The notes under the pieces are model-generated. The model was not told the origin of the DNA, ran no database searches, and worked only from the letters and a program-made list of their open reading frames with translations. This document shows, piece after piece, positions 50,133-59,118 of a stretch of DNA of 64,000 nucleotides; positions within the stretch are counted from its first letter, which is position 1, and each line of letters starts with the position of its first letter. The translations under genes were made by a program, and so were the position numbers. The DNA is from JOPF133 sp052144935 (GTDB lineage: Bacteria; Acidobacteriota; Terriglobia; Bryobacterales; Bryobacteraceae), in contig JBKQPR010000375.1 of the NCBI GenBank assembly GCA_052144935.1, positions 1 through 64,000 on the forward strand. Direction: 5' to 3'.

Positions 50133-51824
50133 CTACCTCGCCACCCGCCAGCGAATCTGGATGCCGTCCAACGGTGCAGCCGACGTATTCCTCACCACCA
50201 CCTGGTCCCATTGGTTGGCGGCGGATGGCTGCTGGACCACCGCCACGCCGGTGGTGAGGACCTCCACGGCGATGGGCACTCTGGGAAGATCCCCCGTGAG
50301 ACTGCCCGAGACCGCTCTGCCGCCCTGAATGATGAGGGTGGCGCCTGCCTGCAGCGATCCCGCCCAGCGCAGCTCGCCCCGCAGAGGGCCGCCATATTCA
50401 TCCGGTTGCAGCATCGGACGGACCGGCGGAACAGCCGCCGGTGGCGCCGGAGCGGCAGCCGGCGATGGCTGCACCGGAGCCGGCGGCGGCGGCCGGTGCG
50501 CATCGGCGGCCTTCGAGGGCTGCTCTTCCAGCTTGAGCTTTGCCAACGACGCGAACTTCCCTTGGGGATACTTGGCGAGATACTCGCGGTAGAGCCGGGG
50601 GTCGGAGGAAGAGCCTATGGAGTTCCAGAATGCCAGTTCCACCGCCTCGTCGGAAGTGTCCGGACCGGATTTCGGGACCGCGGCGGGAACGGCCGCCGGG
50701 ATCGTGGCCAACTCCGCGTTGGCCTGCCTGGGACTCTCCGGCTGAGCGGGGAAAATCCGGCCGCGATAGATCCAGGCGGCCCCGGACGCCAGCACGGCCA
50801 CCGCCAGGGCGCCGGCCAGCCACCCCAGCCGCACGCGCCTGGTGTGGATGGCGGCCATCTGGATGGTCGGGTTGGAGTGCGAGCTCAGCAATGCCTGGCT
50901 CAACGCTTCGCCAAACGCACTGGCGCTGGCCGGACGCTCGTTTGGGTTGTAGTTGAGCGAATGCAGAATCAGCTTTTCCGACTGGCTCGATATGCCGGGG
51001 CGTAGCGCGGAAGGCTTCAGTTTCACGCCCGACCGCTGCAGCACGCTAAGCTGCATGACGTCTTCGGCCACGAACGGTTTGCGCCCGGTGACGATCTCGT
51101 AGGCGATCACGCCGAAGGCATAAATGTCGGTGGCGGCCGATGGTTGCCCGGTAAACTGCTCCGGAGCCATATATCCCACGCTTCCGGCGACCCGCGTGTG
51201 GGTTTGCTGCTTGGCCGCCAGATCCGCGATCGTCGCGAGGCCGAAATCGATCAGCCGGACGTGCTCATCGCCGCCCGGAAGAACCTGGAGCATGATGTTT
51301 TCCGGTTTCAGGTCGCGGTGCCAGATGTTCTTACTGTGCGCCGCGCCGAGGGCCTGCCCGATCTGGCGGATAATGTTGGCCGCCCGGTCCAGGGGCAGCC
51401 CATCGGCACAGATCGCCGAGCGCAAGGGGTGCCCCTCCACGTACTGCATGACCAGGAAGGGCCTCCCATCGGGCGTGCGTGCGCTGTCGAGGGCCCCGAC
51501 CACTCCCGGGTGGTCGATCAGCGCCAGCGCGCGCAGCTCTTCGTTGAACTTCTTCTCAAACCAGGGGTCTTCGATCGCCCGGTCGAGCTGGATCTTCACC
51601 ACCACGGGACGATTGTGAAGCTGCCGATCCTGCGCCAGAAAGACTTTTCCGAATCCGCCGCTGCTCAATTCGCGCACAATCAGGTAGCGGTCTTTCAACA
51701 GGCTCCCCGCTTGCACGAAGGTCTGCGTGGGCGTGGGAGGAATCATCATGGTATCGGTCGAGTCCGTATTGGGGGGCCGATTGGGGGGCCCGGATCCCCG
51801 ATCTCCCAGAGGCGGGCTGTCCAT
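50133..51824 (-). CDS. Membrane serine/threonine kinase with extracytoplasmic tail
   Basis: The 563-residue protein has a Hanks-type kinase domain (about 45-300): SSGGFGKVFLAQD, HRDLKPENIML, DFGLA and GYMAPEQFTGQ. A transmembrane helix follows (about 327-348, LGWLAGALAVAVLASGAAWIY). The outer part has a TPR-like or helical stretch, a Pro/Ala linker and a beta domain (ELRWAGSLQAGATLIIQGG). It is followed after 4 bases by the pseudo-caspase/FGE gene. The start at 51824 gives a proline-rich leader; the ATG at 51749 (MIPPTPTQTF) is a good alternative. Substrate unknown. Confidence 0.9.
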   Translation of the reverse strand: MDSPPLGDRGSGPPNRPPNTDSTDTMMIPPTPTQTFVQAGSLLKDRYLIVRELSSGGFGKVFLAQDRQLHNRPVVVKIQLDRAIEDPWFEKKFNEELRALALIDHPGVVGALDSARTPDGRPFLVMQYVEGHPLRSAICADGLPLDRAANIIRQIGQALGAAHSKNIWHRDLKPENIMLQVLPGGDEHVRLIDFGLATIADLAAKQQTHTRVAGSVGYMAPEQFTGQPSAATDIYAFGVIAYEIVTGRKPFVAEDVMQLSVLQRSGVKLKPSALRPGISSQSEKLILHSLNYNPNERPASASAFGEALSQALLSSHSNPTIQMAAIHTRRVRLGWLAGALAVAVLASGAAWIYRGRIFPAQPESPRQANAELATIPAAVPAAVPKSGPDTSDEAVELAFWNSIGSSSDPRLYREYLAKYPQGKFASLAKLKLEEQPSKAADAHRPPPPAPVQPSPAAAPAPPAAVPPVRPMLQPDEYGGPLRGELRWAGSLQAGATLIIQGGRAVSGSLTGDLPRVPIAVEVLTTGVAVVQQPSAANQWDQVVVRNTSAAPLDGIQIRWRVAR

Positions 51825-51853
51825 ACTTTGTCGAGTATATCCCAGAAGAGAAG

Positions 51854-51881
51854 GTGGGGCAGGCGCTTTCGCCTGCCAACC
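51854..51881 (+). repeat. Interspersed palindromic repeat, family A (copy 3)
   Basis: Identical over 28 bp to 39734-39761. It lies between the kinase start and the small HTH gene (20 bases before its ATG). Confidence 0.95.
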
Positions 51882-51901
51882 GTGATAAGATTGCGGCAGT
51901 C

Positions 51902-52144
51902 ATGAAGCCTATAGCCCGCCTGATGGAAGAAACCGGAATCGGAGTTGGCGCACTCGTCGCCGCCACGGGATTGGACGCGAAACGGGTTAAGGCCGTGGTA
52001 AGCGGCAACTACACGGCCAGTCCGTCCGAGCGCCAGCGCCTCGCCGCCGCCCTGGGCGTTTCGACGGACGACATCTCGTGGGACCACGCGGTCCCGGTCC
52101 AACATCTGCGCGGCAACGGTCCGCAATGCGGACGCAACACTTGA
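51902..52144 (+). CDS. Small XRE-type helix-turn-helix protein
   Basis: The 80-residue protein has one lambda-repressor-like HTH: GVGALVAATGLDAKRVKAVV followed by SPSERQRLAAALGVSTDDI. It probably binds DNA. No ribosome binding site is clear, and the family A repeat is close upstream. The C-terminus (VQHLRGNGPQCGRNT) looks unstructured. Its target is unknown; it lies between two kinase genes transcribed away from each other. Confidence 0.65.
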   Translation: MKPIARLMEETGIGVGALVAATGLDAKRVKAVVSGNYTASPSERQRLAAALGVSTDDISWDHAVPVQHLRGNGPQCGRNT

Positions 52145-52283
52145 GGGGTGGCGGACCAACCGCTCAAAGTGTCGGGTCGCGATAGACCGCACCCATCCCC
52201 CCTCACCTGGCTTCTCGACGATTTCGTAACGTGCGATGGTGTGGCCGGTCCTCGAGGTTCGCCGGGAGATTCACATCCGGCCT

Positions 52284-55067
52284 TTATTTCAGATCTTTGA
52301 TCAGCACCACATCGCTAGAGGTAGTGCCGCGAGCCAGCGCCAGCCTCTTGCCGTCGCGGGATACGGCGAAGCTGGTGATCCGCTGGCTCGTAAAGCCGGT
52401 CAACTGTCTAGGTTCGCCGCCGTCGAGGGGCCGCTGCCAGATGTTCGACACGCCGCCCGTGGTTTTCACGTACAACAGCGCGGTGCCGTCCACCGACCAC
52501 TGCACTTCTCCTGAGCCGCCCAATTCGGAGGCTCGATCGAAGCTTCGAATGGGGTGTCCTCCTCCGGACGGAACGATACTGACCTCCGCTTCACCGGCAA
52601 GACCCACCAGGACCGACTTCCCGTCCGGGGAGATGTGCGACCAGCCGGGCCGATCCCAGATCCGGACGGGAGCGCCGCCGTCAATCGGCATTCTCCATAC
52701 GCCGCGGCTCTTCGCGTCTGATGAAGAGTAGGTGATCCACGAGCCGTCCGGGGAACACGATGGAGACCGTTCGGTTTCCCCGTCGGTCAACTGCCGGACG
52801 TTGCCACCATCCAGATCCGACCGGCAAATGTGCGACGTTCCCGCACGAAAGGACAAAAACACCAGATGCCGGTCATCGCCGCAGGGAGCCGGTTTCCCGT
52901 TGAGATGCTCCGTCGTGATTTGCCTCCGGCCCGTGCCGTCCGCCGCGGTGCGCCAGACCTGCGTGTCCTGGTCGATATCAGGCGCCTCGAAATAGATGGC
53001 GCCGTCCACGGCCCAAGCTGTGCCATTCAGGCCGTCCTGACGGCCCGTGCTGATTTCTCGCGCGCTTTCGGGCTCGCCGGGTGCGACCACCCAGAGGTGC
53101 GAGGTGGTTTCATTCTGGACGGTCACCAATGCGCTGGCATCCCCGGTAAGGCTCAGCCCGCTATAGTTGTTCAAGTCGTTGGTGATGCCGCGCGCCCGGC
53201 CTGCGGGATAGGGGACGAACCAGATCTGGCTGAGAGTCCACTGCGCCGTGGCGGTTGCAAGCAGTCCGTGACCGTCAGGGAGCCAAAGCAGAGCGGGAAT
53301 GAGGTACCACGTGCGCGAACTGATGCGCTTCTCCAGGCCACCTGCCACGGGTGTGGCCGCCACCACGCTAACCATCCCGTTTCGCTGTGAAGTGGCGCCG
53401 TACGCCACGGTCTTGCCGTCCGGGGACCATGACGTACTGCCGAAAAAATCCGGGGACTTCAGGGCCGCCAGTTGTCGCTCACCGCTGCCATCCAGGTGGG
53501 CGATGAACACGGTATCACCAATTCCCTCCCTCGTGAATGCCAGACGCTTTTCGTCCGGCGACAGTGACACACGCCCCACGCCGGGGAGCGGAGCCACCCT
53601 CCTGGCATTGCCTCCCAGCACCGGCATCGTGTACATCGCCGGAGTCCCGTTGCCCGTGTCGAACACGTAGTACAGGGAGTTGCCGTCGCGTGAAAAGATC
53701 AGATCGCTGAAGCTGCCTGGCGCCGGGGGTAGGATCTGCACGTTGCTGCCTGTGGCCGCGTGGAGCAGCCAGAGGCTGCTCTTCCCCTCGTCCGTGACGG
53801 CATGGACCACGTACTTCCCGTCGGGCGAGATGGCCGCCGCGGTGGCTTTCCCGGAGTCGGTCAGCTCGGTGATCTGAATGCGCTGGAAGGGCCCCGCCGG
53901 GCCCTCCGCCTGCCAGCGGTACCACGCCATCGCCGCCAGAACCGCGAGCGCGGCGAAGCCCGCCGCCCACAGCCAGCGGCGCCGTTTTGCTGGAGCCGCG
54001 GGTGCTGCGGGCTCCGGTTCATCCAGCAGGATGCGGACGTCGCCGATATCGCGCAGGCGCTGCTTCGGATCTTTGCGCAGGCAGAGCTCCAGCAGACGGC
54101 GCACCCGCGCCGGAGTCCCCTTGGGCAGCGCGTTGAAATCGGGCTCGCGCGTGAGCACGGCGGCCAGCGAATCGGAGACGTTCTTGCTCTCGCCGAACAG
54201 CATCTTGCCTGTCAGCAGTTCGTAGAACACCACGCCAAATGCCCAGATGTCGGTGCGCTTATCGACCGGTTGGCCGCGCGCCTGTTCGGGGGACATATAC
54301 GCCGCCGTGCCCAGAATGAGACCCTTCTCCGTCATCGCCAGCGAGAGCGTAGGCGTCATGGTGGGACTGGCGGCGCCCGCGGCGGAGGCGGGCGCTTCCG
54401 TAGCCTTGGCCAGCCCGAAATCCAGGATCTTCACGGTGCCCTCGGGCGTGACTTTGATGTTCGCGGGCTTGAGGTCGCGGTGGATAATGCCCTTTTCGTG
54501 CGCCGCTTCGAGGCCCGCGGCGATCTGCCGGGCGTAGCCGATGGCGGTATCGATGGGCACCGGACCGGCGAGGGCGGCGCCTTCCACCAGTTCCATCACC
54601 AGGTAGTTGGGACCGACGTCATAAAGCGTGCAGATGTTCGGATGGTTGAGCGCCGAAATCGCCCGCGCCTCGCGCTGGAACCTCCCGCTGAACCCCTCGT
54701 GCGCCGTCTTGATGGCCACTTCGCGTCCCAGGCGCGTGTCGCGGGCTTTGAACACCGCGCCCATACCGCCTTCGCCGATTCGGCTCACGATCTGGTACGG
54801 CCCCACCTGCGTTCCCGGCCTCCACTGCTTAGACGGCGAATCGCTCAACAGATCCGCCGCCACCTGCAGGACAGGCCGTTCCGTGAACCCCGCTCCCGAC
54901 TCCTGCGCCAGCAGCGCCAACACGTCGCGCAGCAGTTCGGCATCGTTCCCGCAGGCGGCTCTCAAGAAGCCTTCCCGCTCGCCCGGCATAAGTTCACTGG
55001 CCGAATGGTACAGGTCCTCGATTTGCCGCAAACGCTCGGCATTCATCGCCATTTCCGTTCCCATCAT
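52284..55067 (-). CDS. Serine/threonine kinase with TolB-like beta-propeller
   Basis: The 927-residue protein begins with a helical region (NAERLRQIEDLYHSASELMPGE) typical of acidobacterial and planctomycete kinases. Its kinase domain (about 85-345) has GEGGMGAVFKARD, HRDLKPANIK, DFGLAKATE and SPEQARGQP. A transmembrane helix lies around 378-400. The C-terminal 500 residues are a WD40/TolB-like propeller (SPDGKYVVHAV, SRDGNSLYYV, SPDGKTVAYGA). It starts next to the stop of the HExxH protein gene and is probably co-transcribed with it. A start at 55052 is also possible. Confidence 0.92.
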   Translation of the reverse strand: MMGTEMAMNAERLRQIEDLYHSASELMPGEREGFLRAACGNDAELLRDVLALLAQESGAGFTERPVLQVAADLLSDSPSKQWRPGTQVGPYQIVSRIGEGGMGAVFKARDTRLGREVAIKTAHEGFSGRFQREARAISALNHPNICTLYDVGPNYLVMELVEGAALAGPVPIDTAIGYARQIAAGLEAAHEKGIIHRDLKPANIKVTPEGTVKILDFGLAKATEAPASAAGAASPTMTPTLSLAMTEKGLILGTAAYMSPEQARGQPVDKRTDIWAFGVVFYELLTGKMLFGESKNVSDSLAAVLTREPDFNALPKGTPARVRRLLELCLRKDPKQRLRDIGDVRILLDEPEPAAPAAPAKRRRWLWAAGFAALAVLAAMAWYRWQAEGPAGPFQRIQITELTDSGKATAAAISPDGKYVVHAVTDEGKSSLWLLHAATGSNVQILPPAPGSFSDLIFSRDGNSLYYVFDTGNGTPAMYTMPVLGGNARRVAPLPGVGRVSLSPDEKRLAFTREGIGDTVFIAHLDGSGERQLAALKSPDFFGSTSWSPDGKTVAYGATSQRNGMVSVVAATPVAGGLEKRISSRTWYLIPALLWLPDGHGLLATATAQWTLSQIWFVPYPAGRARGITNDLNNYSGLSLTGDASALVTVQNETTSHLWVVAPGEPESAREISTGRQDGLNGTAWAVDGAIYFEAPDIDQDTQVWRTAADGTGRRQITTEHLNGKPAPCGDDRHLVFLSFRAGTSHICRSDLDGGNVRQLTDGETERSPSCSPDGSWITYSSSDAKSRGVWRMPIDGGAPVRIWDRPGWSHISPDGKSVLVGLAGEAEVSIVPSGGGHPIRSFDRASELGGSGEVQWSVDGTALLYVKTTGGVSNIWQRPLDGGEPRQLTGFTSQRITSFAVSRDGKRLALARGTTSSDVVLIKDLK

Positions 55068-55068
55068 C

Positions 55069-55650
55069 TCACTGCGGCTGGCCGTTCGGCTGGACCGGCG
55101 GGGTTACCCGCCATCCCAGGCCATGATCGATCAGATCGATGTCGTCAATGGTCAACTTCAGACGCCCTCGCTGCATGTCGGCAAAGTCCTGGCTGTTCCA
55201 GTGTGCCTTCATGACGCCGCTCGCTGAGTGTACGTTGACACCCTGCAACATGTGGACGATCTCGTGTGCCAGCACGTGTCCCAGAAGCGATGGCGCCACA
55301 GCGGGACCTGCCGCATTCAGCACCCGATCGTAGAGCAGCACGATGTGGGTCCGCTCGTACGGCATGGCATAGGCCAGCGCGCCCGAATGTTGATTCACGG
55401 GGGTCTCGCGGGAGACGGTGACCACGATGCCGTTTCCTTCCGTACAGGCTCGCTCGTCCGTTCGCCAGTCCAGCCGGATGCCCGCCTGCTTGAGGATCTG
55501 GGTCGCGGTTCCCTGCCCTCGATACATCATGCTTGCGTTCGCGCCCGGATTCATGCACGCCCTCACGACCCGTTTGGGCGCCTGCGCGGCATCGCTCGCC
55601 CATGCACTCGTTCCAGCCAACAGCACCGCCATCCCACCGAAGAACCTCAT
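55069..55650 (-). CDS. Secreted HExxH metalloprotease-like protein
   Basis: The 193-residue protein has a signal peptide (RFFGGMAVLLAGTSAWA) and the zincin motif HVLAHEIVHMLQGV (HEIVH near 130). The third ligand and a Met-turn are not identifiable. The N-terminal half has two Cys, possibly a disulphide. The product is probably a periplasmic zinc-binding protein, perhaps a protease. It precedes the kinase-propeller gene on the same strand, with the stop 2 bp from that start. Confidence 0.75.
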   Translation of the reverse strand: MRFFGGMAVLLAGTSAWASDAAQAPKRVVRACMNPGANASMMYRGQGTATQILKQAGIRLDWRTDERACTEGNGIVVTVSRETPVNQHSGALAYAMPYERTHIVLLYDRVLNAAGPAVAPSLLGHVLAHEIVHMLQGVNVHSASGVMKAHWNSQDFADMQRGRLKLTIDDIDLIDHGLGWRVTPPVQPNGQPQ

Positions 55651-55733
55651 GACGTTCCTTCCTCCGCGGGTGCAGGCGGAAAAAGGATGTCGAAAGCGGC
55701 CAAAGCCGTGGTAGGCTCTTTTCGGGCCCTGCC

Positions 55734-56303
55734 ATGGAACACGCGGGATCGGCGGAAGTCACTGGTTTGTTAAAGGCTTGGAGCGGCGGCGACCAGGCGG
55801 CGCTGGACCGGTTGACGTCCTTGGTCTATGGCGAATTGCGCCGCCTCGCACGGCGGTATATGCGCAATGAGCGGCCCGGCAACACGCTCCAGGCCACCGC
55901 GCTGGTGAACGAGGTCTACCTCCGGCTGGTGGACGTGAAGAACGTGGACTGGCAGCACCGGGCGCAGTTCTTTGCCATCTCCGCGCTGATCATGCGCAAC
56001 ATCCTGGTGGATGCGGCACGCGCGCGGGGGGCGCACAAGCGGGGCGGCGAAGTCGTGAAAGTCAACGTGGACGAAGCGCCGCTGCTGTCACCCGAGCCCG
56101 ACGCCTTCATCCTGGCGCTGGATGACGCGCTTACTGCGTTCTCCCGAATCGCGCCTCGCCAGGCCAAAGTAGTTGAGTTGCGTTATTTCGGGGGTATGAG
56201 CGAGGAGGAGACCGCCGCAGTGTTGAGGAGTTCTCCGCGAACGGTCAGGCGGGACTGGCAGTTCGCCAAAGCGTGGCTCCAGCATGAGTTGAGCGGCGCG
56301 TAG
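55734..56303 (+). CDS. ECF-type sigma factor (TIGR02999-like)
   Basis: The 189-residue protein has region 2 (LTSLVYGELRRLARRYMRNE, QATALVNEVYLRLV) and region 4 (APRQAKVVELRYFGGMSEEETAAVLRSSPRTVRRDW). The region 2 form with YGELRRLA belongs to the ECF group often found beside kinases in Acidobacteria and Planctomycetes. Such factors are thought to be switched on by kinase phosphorylation rather than by an anti-sigma factor. No anti-sigma gene is adjacent. It is divergent from the HExxH-kinase pair, which it may control. The ATG at 55734 lies in TGCCATGGAA without a good ribosome binding site. Confidence 0.88.
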   Translation: MEHAGSAEVTGLLKAWSGGDQAALDRLTSLVYGELRRLARRYMRNERPGNTLQATALVNEVYLRLVDVKNVDWQHRAQFFAISALIMRNILVDAARARGAHKRGGEVVKVNVDEAPLLSPEPDAFILALDDALTAFSRIAPRQAKVVELRYFGGMSEEETAAVLRSSPRTVRRDWQFAKAWLQHELSGA

Positions 56304-56577
56304 CGGCAGACGTGGTATCCGTTGATAACCGGCCTGGCTGTGGAACAGCGGAGTAGGGAATGGATTACGGCGCACCCGGAGCTTGGCCGTGAACATCGGC
56401 TGGCGCGCAGCCAATCCTTGGATGCGCCCCCGAAGTCCGGATCTGGGAAGCTCTGCACCCAAAGGCAGGCCGCGAAACTGGATCGCCCAACACGCGGGTC
56501 ATTTTCGCGAACGGCCTTATTGTAAAGCCTAAGGGCAGGCACGGAGGGCGCCCCGCCTGCCCCACGAACCACCCCGC
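56304..56577. other. 274-bp gap with a family A-like hairpin
   Basis: No gene is seen. A GGGCAGGC...GCCTGCCC hairpin lies at 56533-56560, a diverged relative of family A. The rest is featureless. Confidence 0.5.
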
Positions 56578-57642
56578 TCATCTCACGCCCACATCCCAAA
56601 TCTTCTCCCGCCGTGACTTCCCTTCCGGCCCTTCGACCTCCAGCACCACCGTATAGTCGCCGCCTTTCGAGTACTGATGAATCGGATTCTGCTCCGGCGA
56701 CGAACTCCCGTCGCCGAAATTCCATTTCCATGACGTAACTTTGCCCGTGGTCTCGTCGGTGAACGCCACCACTCTGCGGTCCAGGTCGATCACCTGGAAT
56801 CGCCAGTTGGCGTCGAACTTCCGGAACTGCGGCTCGAGCGGCATCAGTTTGAACGCCACCAGCTCATCGGCTTTGCCGTACATGGTATGTTGCCGCGATA
56901 GATTCCAGAATGCGTGCGATTCGCTGGCGGCGTTATCGTAATCCAGCACCGCCCACGCCATGCCGATCAGTTTGTTCTCCGTGAGCACGGTTTCCACCGC
57001 CCGCTGGGGACCCTCGCAACCCGCATAATCGAACGGTGTAATCCAGAATTCCAGAATCAGCTTCCCCGATTCGCCAGGCTTGAAGTTGTAGTTATAGGCC
57101 GCGTTGGCATACGGCAGGTTCTTCACGTACGAGTTGCAGCCCCACGCCAGCGCCCAATCCTTGCCCAGCGCCGGAGTCATAATGTGGTAATTCTGCGCGT
57201 GTACGCCGTGCATGGAAAAGTGCGCGTCGCGCGCGCTCAGTTCCTTGGTCGGCTGAAACTGGGGGATCAACGGCCCGCCCGACAGATCGCCATCCACCAC
57301 TAACTCGAAGATGTCGTTGTGCAGCCCGGGCTGCGCGAAATCCCAATAGTTGTCATACGCCTCATACAGGAAATACAGCCGGTTCAGCCCCTTCACCCAG
57401 CCCACTTTCACCTTCACGTCGAGATCTTTCGGGTCGGGCTTGCGGTCTTTGTGAGTATCGTCCACTAACTGGTCCATGCCGATGGCGTAGTCGTCCGGCA
57501 CCATTTTCCAATCGTCCGGGTTGCCGTCGATGCGCGGGATCATGTCCGGCGGAAACTGGAAGATCTTAAAGGTGACCCCCGGCCGGTCGAGCGCGCGCGC
57601 CGGCAGAAGGATCAGCGCAAGCAAAGCAAGCGTGTATCTCAT
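56578..57642 (-). CDS. Secreted CBM9-like/PKD domain protein
   Basis: The 354-residue protein has a signal peptide (RYTLALLALILLPARA). It then has a CBM9-like sugar-binding domain (IPRIDGNPDDWKMVPDD, FELVVDGDLSGG, WITPFDYAGCEGP) and a C-terminal PKD domain (AFTDETTGKVTSWKWNFGDGSSSPEQ). PKD domains usually present enzyme or binding domains outside the cell. No hydrolase domain is found, so it may be a carbohydrate-binding accessory. It lies 9 bp after the GH28-like gene on the same strand. Confidence 0.8.
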   Translation of the reverse strand: MRYTLALLALILLPARALDRPGVTFKIFQFPPDMIPRIDGNPDDWKMVPDDYAIGMDQLVDDTHKDRKPDPKDLDVKVKVGWVKGLNRLYFLYEAYDNYWDFAQPGLHNDIFELVVDGDLSGGPLIPQFQPTKELSARDAHFSMHGVHAQNYHIMTPALGKDWALAWGCNSYVKNLPYANAAYNYNFKPGESGKLILEFWITPFDYAGCEGPQRAVETVLTENKLIGMAWAVLDYDNAASESHAFWNLSRQHTMYGKADELVAFKLMPLEPQFRKFDANWRFQVIDLDRRVVAFTDETTGKVTSWKWNFGDGSSSPEQNPIHQYSKGGDYTVVLEVEGPEGKSRREKIWDVGVR

Positions 57643-57651
57643 ATCGACTCC

Positions 57652-59043
57652 TCACCGAATCACAATCGACTCGTCCCGCTCCGGATGCGCCGCCTCGCCG
57701 CTGAATCGGGTGATCGCCAGGTTCGTCGACACTTCGGCTTCCAGCGCGTGCGTGAACCAATCCGGCCGGTTCGCTCCCCACGCGATTTTGCAGTCCTTCA
57801 CCACGACTCCATCGGCGTATCGCAGGCTGATGCCCGGCGCCGAGTGCTTTTCGACGCCCGGATACGCCGCCGTCGGCCGGTTATCGAACGTCGCTCCCGG
57901 ATAATCCGTCCAACGGTCCAGCGTCACGGCGACATTTTCCAGCCGCACATTGGCAATGCGGCTTTCCACGGTTCCATTCACGCGCACACTGTTTTCCGCG
58001 CGCCCCGTGACGTTACGGACGCGCACGTCGTGGATCTTGCCCACTCTCGAACCGGCGGCGCGGGGAATCGCGGTGAACGAGATGGCCTCGCCGTGCCCCC
58101 ACCACGGCGCCGCCTGACGCCGCGAAACGAACTGGATATCGCTGAAATCCACGTCGTAGACATCGCCTTCGTCGCGCAACTGGATGGTCAGCCCGCGGCA
58201 GCTCGATTTGATCTGGCAGCGCTCGAACCGGATGCCATGGATAGCGCCGGTGGTTTCCGTGCCGATCTTCAAGCCCGAATCCTTCGTCTCGATGGCGCAG
58301 TCGTGGACGTGAATATTCGCGCACGGCCCGTAATCCGCCGCCTGCCGCGTCGACTTGATGACGATCGCATCGTCTCCGCAAACAATGTCGCAGTTGCGGA
58401 TCTCCACGTCGCGGCAATGGTCGGGGTCGATGCCATCGCAATTGGGCACGTCAAGCTGATTGCGGATCTTCAGGCGGTCCACCAGCACGCGCTCGCATCC
58501 CACCATGTGCAGCCCCCAAAACGGCGCCTGGCTGAAGGAGATGTCGCGCACCTCCAGGTCTTTGCACGCCGCCAGCACGAAGATCTTCGGACGAAAGCGG
58601 CCGAATTCCCAAATCTCGCCTTCCTTGTTGTAGCCCGTCATGAAGTCGAGCGCCCGGCCGTTGATATTCCCGGTCCCCGTGATCTTCAATCCCTGCGCGC
58701 CATTGGCGGTAATCACGCCTTCGGATCCCTCGGGATAGTGCGCGCGGTCGGTGCTCACCACCAGCTCCGCGTCATCCGCCAGGTGAAAATCGATTCCGCT
58801 CTTCAACGTCAGGGTGCCGATCAGATACTTCTTGCCGCCCGGAACCAGCACCTGGGCGCCCGGCACTTGCGCGCCCTGGCCCACGGCCGCCGCGGCGTCG
58901 ATGGCGCGCTGGATCGGCGCCGTGTCGAGCGTCACGCCGTCTCCCTTGGCGCCGTAATCGCGCACATCGAAGGTCTTCGTTTGCGCCCGCAGCGACAGTG
59001 CGGCGGCGCCCATCAGAAACTGCCGGCGGCTCGCGTGGCTCAT
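57652..59043 (-). CDS. GH28-like polygalacturonase (right-handed beta helix)
   Basis: The 463-residue protein has a Tat-like signal (SHASRRQFLMGAAALSLRA) and a beta-helix starting KTFDVRDYGAKGDGVTLDT, the pectate-lyase/GH28 entry motif. Conserved parts include NCDGIDPDHCRDVEI and CGDDAIVIKS, the acidic trio region. The usual GHG motif is not seen where expected (DSGLKIG occupies it), so activity or specificity may be altered. It would act on galacturonans outside the cytoplasm. The preferred ATG at 59043 begins the signal. Its neighbours form a small carbohydrate gene group with a sigma-54 activator. Confidence 0.85.
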   Translation of the reverse strand: MSHASRRQFLMGAAALSLRAQTKTFDVRDYGAKGDGVTLDTAPIQRAIDAAAAVGQGAQVPGAQVLVPGGKKYLIGTLTLKSGIDFHLADDAELVVSTDRAHYPEGSEGVITANGAQGLKITGTGNINGRALDFMTGYNKEGEIWEFGRFRPKIFVLAACKDLEVRDISFSQAPFWGLHMVGCERVLVDRLKIRNQLDVPNCDGIDPDHCRDVEIRNCDIVCGDDAIVIKSTRQAADYGPCANIHVHDCAIETKDSGLKIGTETTGAIHGIRFERCQIKSSCRGLTIQLRDEGDVYDVDFSDIQFVSRRQAAPWWGHGEAISFTAIPRAAGSRVGKIHDVRVRNVTGRAENSVRVNGTVESRIANVRLENVAVTLDRWTDYPGATFDNRPTAAYPGVEKHSAPGISLRYADGVVVKDCKIAWGANRPDWFTHALEAEVSTNLAITRFSGEAAHPERDESIVIR

Positions 59044-59118
59044 GATTTTCGCAGTTGAGTATAGCAGGCCTTGGTTTTGGAATGCGGAACCAGGTTCCCA
59101 GCCGCTGCCAGCCAAAGC

